Shown: positions 37,652 through 47,317, numbered from the stretch's first letter. The stretch: DNA of 64,000 bases from Herbaspirillum sp. CF444 (GCF_000282135.1 NZ_AKJW01000065.1:1-64000), one strand, 5' to 3'. Program-made: numbers and translations. The notes: generated by a model not told the origin, from the letters alone.

Positions 37652-38469
37652 GACAGGGCTCCTTCCAGCACCATGTCAGCGGGCTGGTTTGCGTGGCGAA
37701 GTGCGTTGTGCAATTCGTCCTGCGCCTTGACCTGGTCGAGTCCGGAATAAATCAGATTGAGGTGAGAATCGCGCAACTCGTCGCCGCTACCGTCGAACAC
37801 CAGTTTGCCGCCCGACAGACCGACGATGCGGTCGCCGAATTCACGGGCGTAGTCGACCTGGTGCAGGTTGCAGACCACGGTGATGCCGAGTTCGCGGCAG
37901 GCCGCGCGCAGGTATTGCAGCACCAGGCGCGAAGTTTTGGGATCCAGGCTGGCGACCGGTTCGTCGGCCAGGATGACTTGCGGACGCTGCGCCAGGGCGC
38001 GGGCAATGCCGACGCGCTGACGCTGGCCGCCGGAGAGCGCATCGGTGCGCTGCTCCGCCTTGTGTTCCAGCTCGACGCGGCGCAGGCAATCCATCGCCAG
38101 CGCCACATCCTGACGGCTGAACAATTGCAGCACCGAGCTGAGCGTCGAGGTCTGGCCGAGCCGGCCGGTCAGTACGTTCTTCAGTACCGACAGGCGCGGC
38201 ACGACGTTGTGATGCTGGAAAATCATCGCCACTTGCTGGCGCAACTTGCGGACGTTGCCGTTGCGCGCATCGGTGGCATCGAATCCGGCCGCCACCAGTT
38301 CGCCGGAAGTCGGTGTCGCCAGACCGTTGATACAGCGCAGCAAGGTCGACTTGCCGGCGCCGGACGGTCCCAGCACGACCAGGAATTCTCCGGGAGCGAC
38401 ATCGAGGTCGATGCCGCGCAGCACGGCATTGCTGCCGTATTGCTTGGTGAGCGAACGGATCTTGATCAT
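37648..38469 (-). CDS. phnC: phosphonate ABC transporter ATP-binding protein
   Basis: 273-aa ATPase. Walker A GPSGAGKSTLL near residue 37, Q-loop MIFQHHNVVPRLS near 86, signature LSGGQRQRVGIARAL near 150 and Walker B VILADEPVASLDPK near 170. ATG 38469 is chosen because it overlaps the phnD stop (ATGA); the frame continues upstream only inside phnD. It energises phosphonate uptake with PhnD and PhnE. Confidence 0.95.
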   Translation of the reverse strand: MIKIRSLTKQYGSNAVLRGIDLDVAPGEFLVVLGPSGAGKSTLLRCINGLATPTSGELVAAGFDATDARNGNVRKLRQQVAMIFQHHNVVPRLSVLKNVLTGRLGQTSTLSSVLQLFSRQDVALAMDCLRRVELEHKAEQRTDALSGGQRQRVGIARALAQRPQVILADEPVASLDPKTSRLVLQYLRAACRELGITVVCNLHQVDYAREFGDRIVGLSGGKLVFDGSGDELRDSHLNLIYSGLDQVKAQDELHNALRHANQPADMVLEGALS

Positions 38470-39338
38470 TTCATGGCCTTGAGGTCGAGATTGAGGATCT
38501 TGGCGGTGTCGCGCACGACGTTGTAGGCAGCGTCGGTGGTCGGCACGAAACCGTTGAGCACGCCCTGGTCGCCCCATTCGACGTTCTTGACGTTGGCGAA
38601 GGCGGCGGCGATTTTCTTCTTCAGCTCGGGATCGAGATCCTTGCGCCAGACCATCGGCGACTCAGGGATGTCCGGCGAAGTCCAGACGATGTTGAAGTCG
38701 GCTTGCTTGACCACGCCCTTGGCGACGGAAGCGGCAAAGATGCGGTCGGCCACGGCGGCGGCGTCGACCTTCTTGTTGGCGACGGCCAGGATGCTGGCGT
38801 CATGCGAGCCTGAGAAGATCACGCGCGAGAAATACTTGTTCGGCTCGATGCCTTGCTTTTGCAGGCCGGCGGTCGGGAACAGGTGGCCCGACGCCGACGA
38901 CGGATCGACGAACGCCATGGTGCGGCCCTTGAGTTGCGGCACGGTGTCGATGCCGCTGTCCTTGCGCACGATGATCAGGCTCTTGTAAGAACTTTTGCCG
39001 GTCTTCTTGGTTTCGGCCACGGAGAAGGCTTCGACGTTGGCGATCGAGCTTGCCAGCACATAGGAGAACGGGCCGAGGTAGGCGACGTCCAGCTTCTTCG
39101 AGCGCAGCGCTTCGATGATGCCGTTGTAGTCGGTGGCGATGAAAGGCTTGACCGGCATGCCGAGCTGTTCTTGCAGGCTGTCGATGACCTTCTTGCTGTT
39201 TTCCAGCATGGCTTGCGAATCTTCAGCCGGGATCAGGCCGACGGTTAATTGCTGGGGTTGAGCAGCGAATGCGGAGGTCGAGGAAATCAGGCTGAGGCAC
39301 AAGGCCAAAGGGCGGAAAAGGGCGGAGAGACGTTTCAT
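38466..39338 (-). CDS. phnD: phosphonate ABC transporter substrate-binding protein
   Basis: 290-aa periplasmic binding protein. A signal peptide ends near residues 24-27 (LISSTSAFAAQ). Family motifs include LTVGLIPAEDSQAMLE, LRSKKLDVAYLGPFSYVLA near 78 and FVDPSSASGHLFPTAGL near 143, where the phosphonate group is bound in relatives. It is the first gene of the minus-strand phn run and diverges from the LysR gene across 149 bp. Confidence 0.95.
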   Translation of the reverse strand: MKRLSALFRPLALCLSLISSTSAFAAQPQQLTVGLIPAEDSQAMLENSKKVIDSLQEQLGMPVKPFIATDYNGIIEALRSKKLDVAYLGPFSYVLASSIANVEAFSVAETKKTGKSSYKSLIIVRKDSGIDTVPQLKGRTMAFVDPSSASGHLFPTAGLQKQGIEPNKYFSRVIFSGSHDASILAVANKKVDAAAVADRIFAASVAKGVVKQADFNIVWTSPDIPESPMVWRKDLDPELKKKIAAAFANVKNVEWGDQGVLNGFVPTTDAAYNVVRDTAKILNLDLKAMK

Positions 39339-39436
39339 GATGCTCCTGGCGGTGGCGAGTGAGGTCCGTCCCGTTGCGATACCGGGACGGGCTTGTGTTC
39401 ATGACCGACAGAATAGGGAGCTATTGTGACCGCTTT

Positions 39437-39450
39437 ATTATCGATATAAT
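39437..39450. promoter_or_regulatory. possible LysR operator between phnD and the lysR gene
   Basis: ATTAT-CGAT-ATAAT is an interrupted dyad of T-N11-A type, as expected for LysR regulators. It lies in the divergent gap, 38 bp before the LysR start. Assignment rests only on shape and place. Confidence 0.4.
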
Positions 39451-39487
39451 CAGGAGATTGACGATTACCTATTGATGGAATCTATAG

Positions 39488-40360
39488 ATGACGCCTTCGC
39501 AACTCCGCGCCTTTCTTGCCGTCGCCCGCAATCGGGGTTTCAGCGCTGCCGCGCGCACGCTCGGCGTGAGCCAGCCGACCCTGACCTCGCAGGTGCAGGC
39601 GCTGGAACGCCAGCACAACGTCGAACTGTTCTACCGGCGTGGCCGCCGTCTCGACCTGACCGACACCGGCCAGCGCCTGTTGCCGATCGCACAAAAGATC
39701 GCCGAGCTGGAACTGGACGCCTACAACCTGCTGTACAACTCCGGCGTGCTCAATATCGGTCATCTGAAGATCGGTGCGGTCGGTCCTTTTCACGTGATTG
39801 AGATGGTGGACGCCTATCGGCGCAAGTTTCCCAATGTGGAATTGTCGATCCGCATGGGTAATTCGGCCGAAACCATGGCGGATCTGGAAAATTACGTCAC
39901 CGACGTCGCCGTGCTAGCCAGTTTCAACGACGATCCGCGTTTCGTCGCGGTGCCGTATGCCGATCACGCCATCGTGGTGTTCGCCCACGTCGATCATCCG
40001 TTCGCCAAACGCGATTCGATCGCCTTGCAGGATTTGCACGGTCAGCCGATGGTGATGCGCGAGCAGGGGTCAACCACGCGGCTGGCGCTGGAAAAGGTGT
40101 TGAAGGAAGCCGACGTCATGCCGCGCGTGGTGATGGAAATCGGCAGCCGCGAAGCCCTGCGCGAAGCCGTGGCGCGCGGCATTGGTCTGGGGACGGTGTC
40201 GGAGGCGGAGTTCGTGCCGGATCCGCGTTTCAAGTTGTTGCCGATTGAGGGCAATCCGGTCAGCACGCATACCTATATTTATTGCCTGGCGGATCGCAAG
40301 GACAGCCGCCTGGTGGCGTCGTTCCTACAGCAGGTTTCTGCTATGCCGGCGACTGAATGA
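39488..40360 (+). CDS. LysR-family transcriptional regulator of the phn genes
   Basis: 290 aa. The N-terminal helix-turn-helix is textbook LysR (FSAAARTLGVSQPTLTSQVQALE, in residues 18-40; RRLDLTDTG near 55). Residues 90-290 are the substrate-sensing domain. It diverges from phnDCE, so it probably controls them; the inducer could be a phosphonate such as aminoethyl- or hydroxyethylphosphonate. Its 3' end overlaps the convergent hydrolase gene by 20 bp. Confidence 0.92.
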   Translation: MTPSQLRAFLAVARNRGFSAAARTLGVSQPTLTSQVQALERQHNVELFYRRGRRLDLTDTGQRLLPIAQKIAELELDAYNLLYNSGVLNIGHLKIGAVGPFHVIEMVDAYRRKFPNVELSIRMGNSAETMADLENYVTDVAVLASFNDDPRFVAVPYADHAIVVFAHVDHPFAKRDSIALQDLHGQPMVMREQGSTTRLALEKVLKEADVMPRVVMEIGSREALREAVARGIGLGTVSEAEFVPDPRFKLLPIEGNPVSTHTYIYCLADRKDSRLVASFLQQVSAMPATE

Positions 40361-41120
40361 ACGCGTGCATCAACGCCAGCACGGCTTCGGCCTGTTCCTG
40401 ATGCGGCGTGTGACCGCATTGTTCGATCAGTTGCATGCGGGCGCCGGGGATGCCGTCCACGATAGCATCGATCTGGCGGCGCGTGCCGTACTGGTCGTCG
40501 ATGCCTTGCAGTATCAGCGCCGGGCAGGCGATGGACGGCAGCACTTCTTCGATATTCCATGTTGCAAAATCCGGCGTCAGCCAGGTATCCGACCAGGCAC
40601 GGAAGATCTGCTCGGTCTTGTCGCCGTGATATCTGCTCAAACCGCGTAACTTGCCGTCGGCGTAGGCTTGCTCGGCGACGCGGATGCCCTCGAGAGTGAC
40701 GGTTTCGACAAAGACGTGCGCCGCTTCGGTGACGATGCCGCGCAGATTTGCCGGCTGTTGTGCCGCATGCAACAAGGCAATGCTGCCGCCGTCGGAGTGG
40801 CCGATGAGGAGGTAAGGCTGTCTCACGGACAAGGCCTGCGAAAGAACCTGAGGCAGTTCGTCTAACGCGTAACGATGCAGATAATCGGTTGTGCGCATAT
40901 GCTGCAACGCATCGGAAAGACCGTAGCCGAGGCGGTCGTACAGCAGGCCGGAGCAGCCCGTCATCGCACACAAACGACGCGGAAAATCCTTCCACATTGC
41001 AGTGCAACCCAAACCTTCATGGAGGAAGACCAGGCAGGGCTTGCCGGCTTGTCCATCGATCAATTCGTAGTAGATATTTTGTTGTCCGCCGGCGGCGAGA
41101 TCGATGCTGAGATGGGGCAT
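40341..41120 (-). CDS. alpha/beta hydrolase
   Basis: 259 aa. Oxyanion-hole motif HEGLGCTAMWKDFP near residue 34, nucleophile elbow GHSDGGS near 107 (Ser), and the catalytic His in EQCGHTPHQEQ near 236. The acid is probably in LQGIDDQYGTRRQ. The substrate cannot be told from sequence. Its stop overlaps the LysR gene tail to tail. No operon partner is visible. Confidence 0.88.
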   Translation of the reverse strand: MPHLSIDLAAGGQQNIYYELIDGQAGKPCLVFLHEGLGCTAMWKDFPRRLCAMTGCSGLLYDRLGYGLSDALQHMRTTDYLHRYALDELPQVLSQALSVRQPYLLIGHSDGGSIALLHAAQQPANLRGIVTEAAHVFVETVTLEGIRVAEQAYADGKLRGLSRYHGDKTEQIFRAWSDTWLTPDFATWNIEEVLPSIACPALILQGIDDQYGTRRQIDAIVDGIPGARMQLIEQCGHTPHQEQAEAVLALMHAFIQSPA

Positions 41121-41288
41121 GAAAGAGGGAGATGCCGGTGATGGGATGCGCTAGTTTTCCATGTTTTCATGTTCCCGTGCGAAGCACGACGTAAAAGAAA
41201 GTGAAACAAGCCGAAATCTTTGTCCCGCTCAAAAATAAATCTGCTATCTTTATATCCGGTACTGACCTGAACACATAAGGAGACACGT

Positions 41289-41495
41289 ATGGATTTGGTT
41301 GAGAAATTCGACGCTAAAGGCAAGACCGGAGCTGCCTACCACGTAGAGGTGTACCAGACGCCCATTGAAGAGGCGGACAAGACTGCACCGGAAGGTCTCA
41401 AGACCTACAAGCTGAACGACGGACGGGCGCTCGATCCTTTATCGGACGCCAAATTCAAGATCGTCCAGACCGGAGAAAAAATCTATCGCGTGTGA
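41289..41495 (+). CDS. small conserved-type hypothetical protein
   Basis: 68 aa, with a strong AAGGAGACACGT before the ATG and a strong terminator just after it, so it is a self-contained, probably well-expressed unit. Charged beta-rich sequence (MDLVEKFDAKGKTGAAYHVE, then KTYKLNDGRALDPLSDAKFK, then GEKIYRV). No signal peptide. I do not recognise the family. Confidence 0.8.
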   Translation: MDLVEKFDAKGKTGAAYHVEVYQTPIEEADKTAPEGLKTYKLNDGRALDPLSDAKFKIVQTGEKIYRV

Positions 41496-41518
41496 CAGGC
41501 ATCGACCGCACAAACTCA

Positions 41519-41547
41519 AACGGCAGACATCGCGTCTGCCGTTTTTA
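41519..41547 (+). terminator. rho-independent terminator
   Basis: AAACGGCAGAC (41519-41529) and GTCTGCCGTTT (41535-41545) form a perfect 11-bp stem with a 5-nt loop and end in TTTTT. It lies 23 bp after the small gene at 41289-41495 and may also serve the convergent gene that ends at 41575. Confidence 0.9.
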
Positions 41548-41574
41548 TTTATATCATTTCAAGTCGACGTCAAT

Positions 41575-42138
41575 TCAACCGCCGCCGCCCGGCTTGCGAT
41601 AGCCGCCTTCCACCCAGCGTTCGGCGCTGGCCGCGCTCAGCTTGAAATTCGGCGCCACCTGCACCTTGGCCAGCAATTCGCCGGCTTCGTCCCAGGCTTT
41701 GAGATCGGCATAGGGGAAATCGTCGTCGGGCACGATATCCAGCGTCACCCTGATGCTGCCGTCGGCGCCGTCGACGGTGATGTTCTTGTGCAATTGCGCA
41801 TGCAGTTGCTGCTCGCTGCGACGGCGGAATTCGGATGCCGTCTTGACCAGCGTGTTGAAGGCCGGTTTGTCCATCGGCTTGGGATTCTTCTTGTCGCGGC
41901 CCATGGTCCAGGGACCGATCAGCGTCGGTTCGCGCTCGCCTTCGCGCGTCATCTCGACGGCCCAGCCGTCATCGTCGTCATTCTTGATGATGCGCGCGGT
42001 CCAGCCTTCGTCGCGCCACAGGCGCGGCTCGTGAATGACGTCGGAAACGTCGGTGGTCTGGTCGTCGGAGGCATCTGGCGTAGCGGTGGAAAGGTCTGGC
42101 ATGGATTGCAATAAAGGTGGAACAAGGTCCGCCATCAT
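41575..42138 (-). CDS. hypothetical protein
   Basis: Not recognised. 187 aa from ATG 42138; 42102 is also possible. A longer open frame to 42300 would overlap the divergent CYTH gene and is disfavoured. Central part WTARIIKNDDDDGWAVEMTR and EPTLIGPWTMGRDKKNPKP looks like a compact cytoplasmic domain; the C-terminal part (AKVQVAPNFKLSAASAERWVEGGYRKPGG) is better ordered than the Asp/Thr-rich N-terminus. No signal peptide. Confidence 0.6.
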   Translation of the reverse strand: MMADLVPPLLQSMPDLSTATPDASDDQTTDVSDVIHEPRLWRDEGWTARIIKNDDDDGWAVEMTREGEREPTLIGPWTMGRDKKNPKPMDKPAFNTLVKTASEFRRRSEQQLHAQLHKNITVDGADGSIRVTLDIVPDDDFPYADLKAWDEAGELLAKVQVAPNFKLSAASAERWVEGGYRKPGGGG

Positions 42139-42274
42139 AGTGGAATATTTCCGGCGGCGCTCATGTACCGAACATCCTGCGGCCATCCGACACAAATGCA
42201 AAAGCGCGAAAATTGCCATCCATGTAACAAGCGTGTCACGAAATCCGATCGCAATTGCGGTTAAACTCGCGGCC

Positions 42275-42913
42275 ATGGAAATCGAACTCAAACTATCCAT
42301 CGCCCCGCGCGATGTCGACGCCTTTCATCAATTGCCGCTGTTGAAAGAATATTCATCCGGCGCGCCGGAAGTGCGGGAGCTGTTCAGCATCTATGTCGAT
42401 ACGCCTGGCTTGCATCTGAAGCAACACCGGTCGGCCTTGCGCGTGCGCAAGGTCGGCGATCGGTGGCTGCAGACTTACAAAGGCGGCGGCAAGGTTGAAG
42501 CCGGGCTGCATCAGCGCCATGAATGGGAATGCGAGGTTTCCGGGCCGGAAATCGATATCGACAGCTTGCTGCCGCTGATCGACAACCCGTCCGCGCGCGC
42601 GGCGCTGGAAGAACCCGGCCTGGCGGAACAATTGCGCGAAGTCTTTACGACCAGCTTCCAGCGGACCACCTGGATGCTGCATTTGCCGCAGGATACGGTG
42701 GTCGAGCTGGCGCTGGACCAGGGCTTCGTATCGGCTGGCGATGACACGGCGGTGCTGTGCGAGATCGAACTGGAACTCAAGTCCGGCCAGACCGATGCCT
42801 TGCTGGCGTTTTCACGGACGCTGAGACTGGCGATTAGTTTGGAGCCGAGCAATATCAGCAAGGCACAGCGTGGTTTTGCGCTGCGCTATTCAGAGGCCGA
42901 CAGTTCGTTGTAA
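42275..42913 (+). CDS. CYTH-domain triphosphatase
   Basis: 212 aa, ATG 42275. The opening EIELKLS is the ExExK signature of CYTH proteins. Later come YVDTPGLHLKQHRSALRVRK (about residues 39-58), the basic TYKGGG, and the acidic patches ELALDQG and CEIELELKSG near 150-170. These form the tunnel that binds polyphosphate and metal. Inorganic triphosphatase (YgiF-type) is the likeliest activity. No CHAD domain follows, unlike YgiF. Confidence 0.9.
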   Translation: MEIELKLSIAPRDVDAFHQLPLLKEYSSGAPEVRELFSIYVDTPGLHLKQHRSALRVRKVGDRWLQTYKGGGKVEAGLHQRHEWECEVSGPEIDIDSLLPLIDNPSARAALEEPGLAEQLREVFTTSFQRTTWMLHLPQDTVVELALDQGFVSAGDDTAVLCEIELELKSGQTDALLAFSRTLRLAISLEPSNISKAQRGFALRYSEADSSL

Positions 42914-43072
42914 CGTTTTCCCTCGACAATTCTCCCCGACATTTCGATGGTGTCTTTTCCGGCAGTGGCATGGATGCTGCTTGCCGGAACAGGACGGCCG
43001 GGCTCGCACTGGTCTGGTGCGCACCGGCCGTTTCAATCACATTATCCGAATCGATTTCGTCTGGGGGGACAC

Positions 43073-44404
43073 ATGAACAGCATTGCAGCAACTGCGCCGC
43101 TACCGGCCGCCGGTAGCGTGGAAGAACGCGATATCACCTTCCGCCGGATCGTCTGGCGCATCATTCCCTTCGTTACCCTGATCTGGTTCCTGGCCTGGGT
43201 CGACCGCGTCAACGTCGGTTTCGCCAAGCTGACCATGATGAGCGACCTGGCCTGGTCGGACGCCGTCTACGGTGCCGGCGCAGGGATCTTCTTCATCGGC
43301 TATTTCATTTTCGAAGTGCCGAGCAATCTGGCGCTGCAAAAGTTCGGCGCGCGCAAAACCATCATGCGCATCACCATCGGCTGGGGCATTACCTGTGTGC
43401 TGATGGCCTGGGTGCAGACCTCTGCACAGTTTTATATCCTACGCTTTCTGATGGGCGCCTTCGAAGCCGGCCTGCAACCGGGCGTGATCCTGTATCTGAC
43501 TTACTGGCTGCCGACGCACAGACGCGGCAAGGCGCTGGGCGTGTTCGTTTCGGCCTCTGCGGTGTCGCTGGTGCTGGGCAGCCCGCTCGCCGCCTACATC
43601 ATGGAGTTGTCGCAAGGCCTGGGTGGTTTCAAGGGCTGGCAATGGTTGTTCGTCATCGAGGGAATTCCATCGATCCTGGCCGGGCTGGCCGCCTACTTTT
43701 TGCTGACCGACCGGCCGCGCGACGCGAAATGGCTGAGCGAGCGCGAAAAGGCGCATGTCGAAACCGAATTGTCGGCTGAAGACCAGGCGCTGGGGCCGCG
43801 TGAACACAGCTTCTTCGCCTCGTTGCGCAGTGCGCGCATGTGGGCGTTGATTGCCGTGTTTTTCTGCATCATCGCCGGCAACGCGACGCTGGTCTATTAC
43901 GGACCGAGTCTGGTGAAGGAAGTGGGCTTTACCGACATCAAGACCCTGGGCTGGGTCATGGGCGGAATCTATTGCTGCGGATGGTTCGGCATGCTGCTCA
44001 ACGGCTACTTGTCGGACCGCAACAAGGAAGTGCGCATTCACACTGCCGTGGCCGCGGCCATCGGCGCGACCGGCTTGTTGTTGGCGGCTTATTTTCTGGG
44101 GCAGAAGAGCGCTGCCGGCGTGGTGTTTGCGCTGGCGCTGTCGTCGGCCGGCACCATGGGCGCGATTCCTGTGTTCTGGCAGTTGCCGGGGCGCTTCCTG
44201 TCAGGCACCGCGATCGTGGTGGGGCTGGCGGTGATCAATTCGGTGGCGAATCTGGCGGGCTATTTTTCGCCGCAGTTGCTGGGTTATCTGAAGACCACCA
44301 CCGGGCAATACGGCAAGGGCCTGACCACCATCGCCATTGTCGAATTCATGGCGACGGCGATGATTTTTGCGTTTATCAGCAAGACATCTAAATCGGAAAA
44401 ATAA
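43073..44404 (+). CDS. MFS transporter, anion:cation symporter type
   Basis: 443 aa, twelve membrane helices. ATG 43073 follows GGGGGA. WFLAWVDRVNVGFAKLTM near residue 38 and the loop motif GARKTIMRITIGWGITC near 92 are typical of the ACS family, which carries aromatic or sugar acids such as tartrate and phthalate. The C-terminal half keeps GYLSDRNKEVRIH near 312. The substrate is not identifiable; no catabolic gene adjoins it. A 79-bp repeat follows. Confidence 0.9.
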   Translation: MNSIAATAPLPAAGSVEERDITFRRIVWRIIPFVTLIWFLAWVDRVNVGFAKLTMMSDLAWSDAVYGAGAGIFFIGYFIFEVPSNLALQKFGARKTIMRITIGWGITCVLMAWVQTSAQFYILRFLMGAFEAGLQPGVILYLTYWLPTHRRGKALGVFVSASAVSLVLGSPLAAYIMELSQGLGGFKGWQWLFVIEGIPSILAGLAAYFLLTDRPRDAKWLSEREKAHVETELSAEDQALGPREHSFFASLRSARMWALIAVFFCIIAGNATLVYYGPSLVKEVGFTDIKTLGWVMGGIYCCGWFGMLLNGYLSDRNKEVRIHTAVAAAIGATGLLLAAYFLGQKSAAGVVFALALSSAGTMGAIPVFWQLPGRFLSGTAIVVGLAVINSVANLAGYFSPQLLGYLKTTTGQYGKGLTTIAIVEFMATAMIFAFISKTSKSEK

Positions 44405-44424
44405 GACTGTCTGAGAGTTTTGCT

Positions 44425-44503
44425 GTCGTCCCAGCGAACGCTGGGACCCAGTGTCGTGACAAACGTCGATACGACGCTGGGTCCTGACTTTCGTCAGGAC
44501 GAC
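44425..44503 (+). repeat. 79-bp nested-palindrome repeat, copy 2
   Basis: Between the convergent MFS and ftsK-type genes. It starts GTCGTCCCAGCG and ends CGTCAGGACGAC. Inside are the hairpins CCCAGCG-AA-CGCTGGG and CCTGAC-TTTC-GTCAGG, and a long-range pairing of ACCCAGTGTCGT with ACGACGCTGGGT (11 of 12). The ends are 7-bp inverted repeats (GTCGTCC/GGACGAC). Confidence 0.9.
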
Positions 44504-44521
44504 GGCAATGCAGGCCGTTTA

Positions 44522-47317
44522 TCAATCAGGAGGCGGCGGCGCCAGTACGTCGCGGCTGCCGCTCTTGGACATGGAGGACAGAATGCCTGCCGCCTCCATT
44601 TGCTCCACCAGCCGCGCCGCGCGGTTGTAGCCGATGCGGAACTGACGCTGCACTGAAGAGATCGAGGCGCGGCGGCTGCGCGTGACGTAGGCCACGGCCT
44701 CGTCGTACAGCGGATCGCTTTCGTCCCCCGGTTCGCCGAACATGTCGCCTTGCTGCGGCTCTTCCGAGGCCGGACCGGCCAAAATTGCCTCCTCGTATTG
44801 CGGCTCGCCATGGGCCTTCAGATGTTCCACCACGCGATGCACTTCTTCATCCGAGACGAAGGCGCCGTGCACGCGTTGCGGATAACCGGAGCCCGGCGGC
44901 AGGAACAGCATGTCGCCGTGGCCGAGCAGGGTTTCGGCGCCCATCTGGTCCAGCACGGTGCGCGAGTCGATCTTGGACGACACCTGAAAAGCCACGCGGG
45001 TCGGGATATTGGCCTTGATCAGGCCGGTAATGACGTCGACCGACGGCCGCTGCGTCGCCAGGATCAGGTGGATGCCGGCGGCGCGCGCCTTTTGCGCCAG
45101 CCGGGCGATCAGTTCTTCGATCTTCTTGCCGGCCACCATCATGAGGTCGGCCAGTTCGTCGATGACCACCACGATCATCGGCAGGCGATCCAGCGGCTCG
45201 GGTGCATCCGGCGTCAGCGAGAACGGGTTCCTGACGTACTTCTCGGCGGCGATGCCGTCGGCGATCTTCTGGTTGTAGCCGGCGAGGTTGCGCACGCCCA
45301 GCGCCGACATCAGGCGATAACGCTTGTCCATTTCCGCCACGCACCAGGACAGCGCATGCGCGGCCAGCTTCATGTCGGTGACGACCGGCGCCAGCAGGTG
45401 AGGGATGCCGTCGTAGACCGACAATTCCAGCATCTTGGGGTCGATCATGATCAGGCGCACGTCGTCAGGCGTGGCCTTGTACAGCAGCGACAGGATCATG
45501 GCGTTGATCGCCACCGACTTGCCGGAGCCGGTCGTGCCCGCCACCAGCATGTGCGGCGCGCGCGCCAGATCGGTCGCCACCGGCACGCCGGTGATGTCCT
45601 TGCCCATCGCCATGGTCAGGTGCGAGGCCGAACGCGCATAGGCTTCGGACTGGATGATTTCCGCCAGGCGGATCATTTGCCGCTTGGGATTGGGTAGTTC
45701 CAGGCCCATGCAGGTCTTGCCGGGAATCGTTTCCACCACGCGAATCGAGGTCAGCCCGAGCGCACGCGCCAGATCCTTCATCAGATTGACGATCTGCGCG
45801 CCGCGCACGCCCAGCGCCGGTTCGATCTCGAAACGGGTGATCACCGGCCCGGCATAGGCGCCGAGTACGGTCACGGGGACTTTGAATTCTTTCAGGCGCT
45901 GCTCGATCAACTGGCCGATTTCGACCAACTGGGCTTCGTCCATCTCCACCGGCATGTCGCTGCCCTGGTCGAGCAGGTCGATGCCGGGCAGGGGGATGTC
46001 GGTCGGGCGGTAGGGCGTGAACGTCTCGACGGTAGCGGATGTCGCAGGCTGAGGCGCGGCGACAGGCGCTTGCGTCCAGGTGCGGATTTGCATGGGCGCT
46101 GCGGGAGCCGCAGTGTAAGGCTGTTCAGGAACATCGAACAGGAGCGGCGTTTCGGCGGCAAGGGGAGCAGGCGCGGCAGGGGCGGTAGGGGCGGCGACTG
46201 ATTCCCAAACCGGTTCAACCCGCGTGTCGATGATGCTGAACGGTTCGGGGGCGATGACGGCCTCGGGTTCCGGCAGATCGAACGGCAGCGGCGTTGGGAT
46301 GGTTTCTGCCGGAATCTGCTGCATTCCGGCGGATGTTGGCACGGCAGGCGTGAAGCCAGGTGTGACGGCGGGCGCCGCCTGCGCTACCTGAGGAAGCGCA
46401 GGCGTTGCCGCATGAGAAGGCAGGCGCGCCGCCAGGGTGGCGCTCAGCGAGGTCGGAATCGCCTGGCTGCGGTCGCTGGCGGTGCTGATGCGCACCTTGG
46501 TGCTACTGCCGGGAATCGGCGTAATCCGCGGTTTGCTGATGATGCTGGTGGCGAGCGTTGGTTTCGGTGCTGCCTGATGCGCCGGCGCCGGTTCGGCCGC
46601 CTGCGTAGAAGTGGAGCGCGCCAGCATGGCCTGCGTCGGCCGCAGGGCTTCAAATGGCGCCCATTCGGAGGCGGGACGAGCCGGACGCTTGAGTGGCTGC
46701 TCGGTCGAGCGCGGCGCCGTCGGCCAGTTGCCGGCGGGTGTTTGCGATGGATTGGCGCTGCGCGGCATTTCGTTGGGCAGCGGCCACGGATCCCGTTTAT
46801 GAGGGAGATTACGGGTGAGATTGCCGAAAGGCTGCAGGGGCTGGGGCGGCGTTTGCGCTTTGACCAGCTTGGGCGCCTGGCTGGCAGGGAGGTTGCGCAC
46901 GGTCGGCGGAATATTGGCCTGGGTGCGGCGCGGCACCGATGCCTGCACCGGCAGGCCTGCCGTATCGGGTTCGTCGCCAGCGACGGCCTTGCGGCTGCGG
47001 CCGAACAGCCAGAACAAGCCCAGCAGTCCGCTTGCCATTAAGGCAAGTACGCCGATCAGCTTGCCGACGCCGGCCGTAATGCCGCGCGCCAGCGCCTGGC
47101 CGAAGAAATCGCTGTCCAGCGCGATGTCGCCCTGGCTTCTGAGCATGGCTTCGACGGCGCTGCTGGCGCACAGGACCATCAGCGTGCCCAGCCAGATACG
47201 GATGGAACCGCGTCCGCGCAGGCCCTTGCCGGACAGCAAAGACACCACTACTCTGCCGAGCAGGGGCAGTATCCACAAAAACGACCAGCCGAACCAATCA
47301 AGTAAAAATAAGCGCAT
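44522..47317 (-). CDS. ftsK: FtsK/SpoIIIE-family DNA translocase
   Basis: 931-aa septum-associated DNA pump for chromosome resolution. The short membrane domain seems to have three helices (about residues 9-28, 42-60 and 84-106). A long Pro/Ala-rich linker runs to about residue 440. The motor has Walker A GTTGSGKS near 594, Walker [13 protein letters not shown] near 718 and [15 protein letters not shown] near 756. The C-terminal winged helix ([23 protein letters not shown], in segments) is the KOPS-binding gamma domain. The neighbours are not those usual for ftsK, so this could be a second paralogue. Confidence 0.92.
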   Translation of the reverse strand: MRLFLLDWFGWSFLWILPLLGRVVVSLLSGKGLRGRGSIRIWLGTLMVLCASSAVEAMLRSQGDIALDSDFFGQALARGITAGVGKLIGVLALMASGLLGLFWLFGRSRKAVAGDEPDTAGLPVQASVPRRTQANIPPTVRNLPASQAPKLVKAQTPPQPLQPFGNLTRNLPHKRDPWPLPNEMPRSANPSQTPAGNWPTAPRSTEQPLKRPARPASEWAPFEALRPTQAMLARSTSTQAAEPAPAHQAAPKPTLATSIISKPRITPIPGSSTKVRISTASDRSQAIPTSLSATLAARLPSHAATPALPQVAQAAPAVTPGFTPAVPTSAGMQQIPAETIPTPLPFDLPEPEAVIAPEPFSIIDTRVEPVWESVAAPTAPAAPAPLAAETPLLFDVPEQPYTAAPAAPMQIRTWTQAPVAAPQPATSATVETFTPYRPTDIPLPGIDLLDQGSDMPVEMDEAQLVEIGQLIEQRLKEFKVPVTVLGAYAGPVITRFEIEPALGVRGAQIVNLMKDLARALGLTSIRVVETIPGKTCMGLELPNPKRQMIRLAEIIQSEAYARSASHLTMAMGKDITGVPVATDLARAPHMLVAGTTGSGKSVAINAMILSLLYKATPDDVRLIMIDPKMLELSVYDGIPHLLAPVVTDMKLAAHALSWCVAEMDKRYRLMSALGVRNLAGYNQKIADGIAAEKYVRNPFSLTPDAPEPLDRLPMIVVVIDELADLMMVAGKKIEELIARLAQKARAAGIHLILATQRPSVDVITGLIKANIPTRVAFQVSSKIDSRTVLDQMGAETLLGHGDMLFLPPGSGYPQRVHGAFVSDEEVHRVVEHLKAHGEPQYEEAILAGPASEEPQQGDMFGEPGDESDPLYDEAVAYVTRSRRASISSVQRQFRIGYNRAARLVEQMEAAGILSSMSKSGSRDVLAPPPPD

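Noticed and set aside
42139-42300. N-terminal extension of the 41575-42138 gene
   Set aside because: It would overlap the divergent CYTH gene and would add a membrane-like segment out of keeping with the rest.
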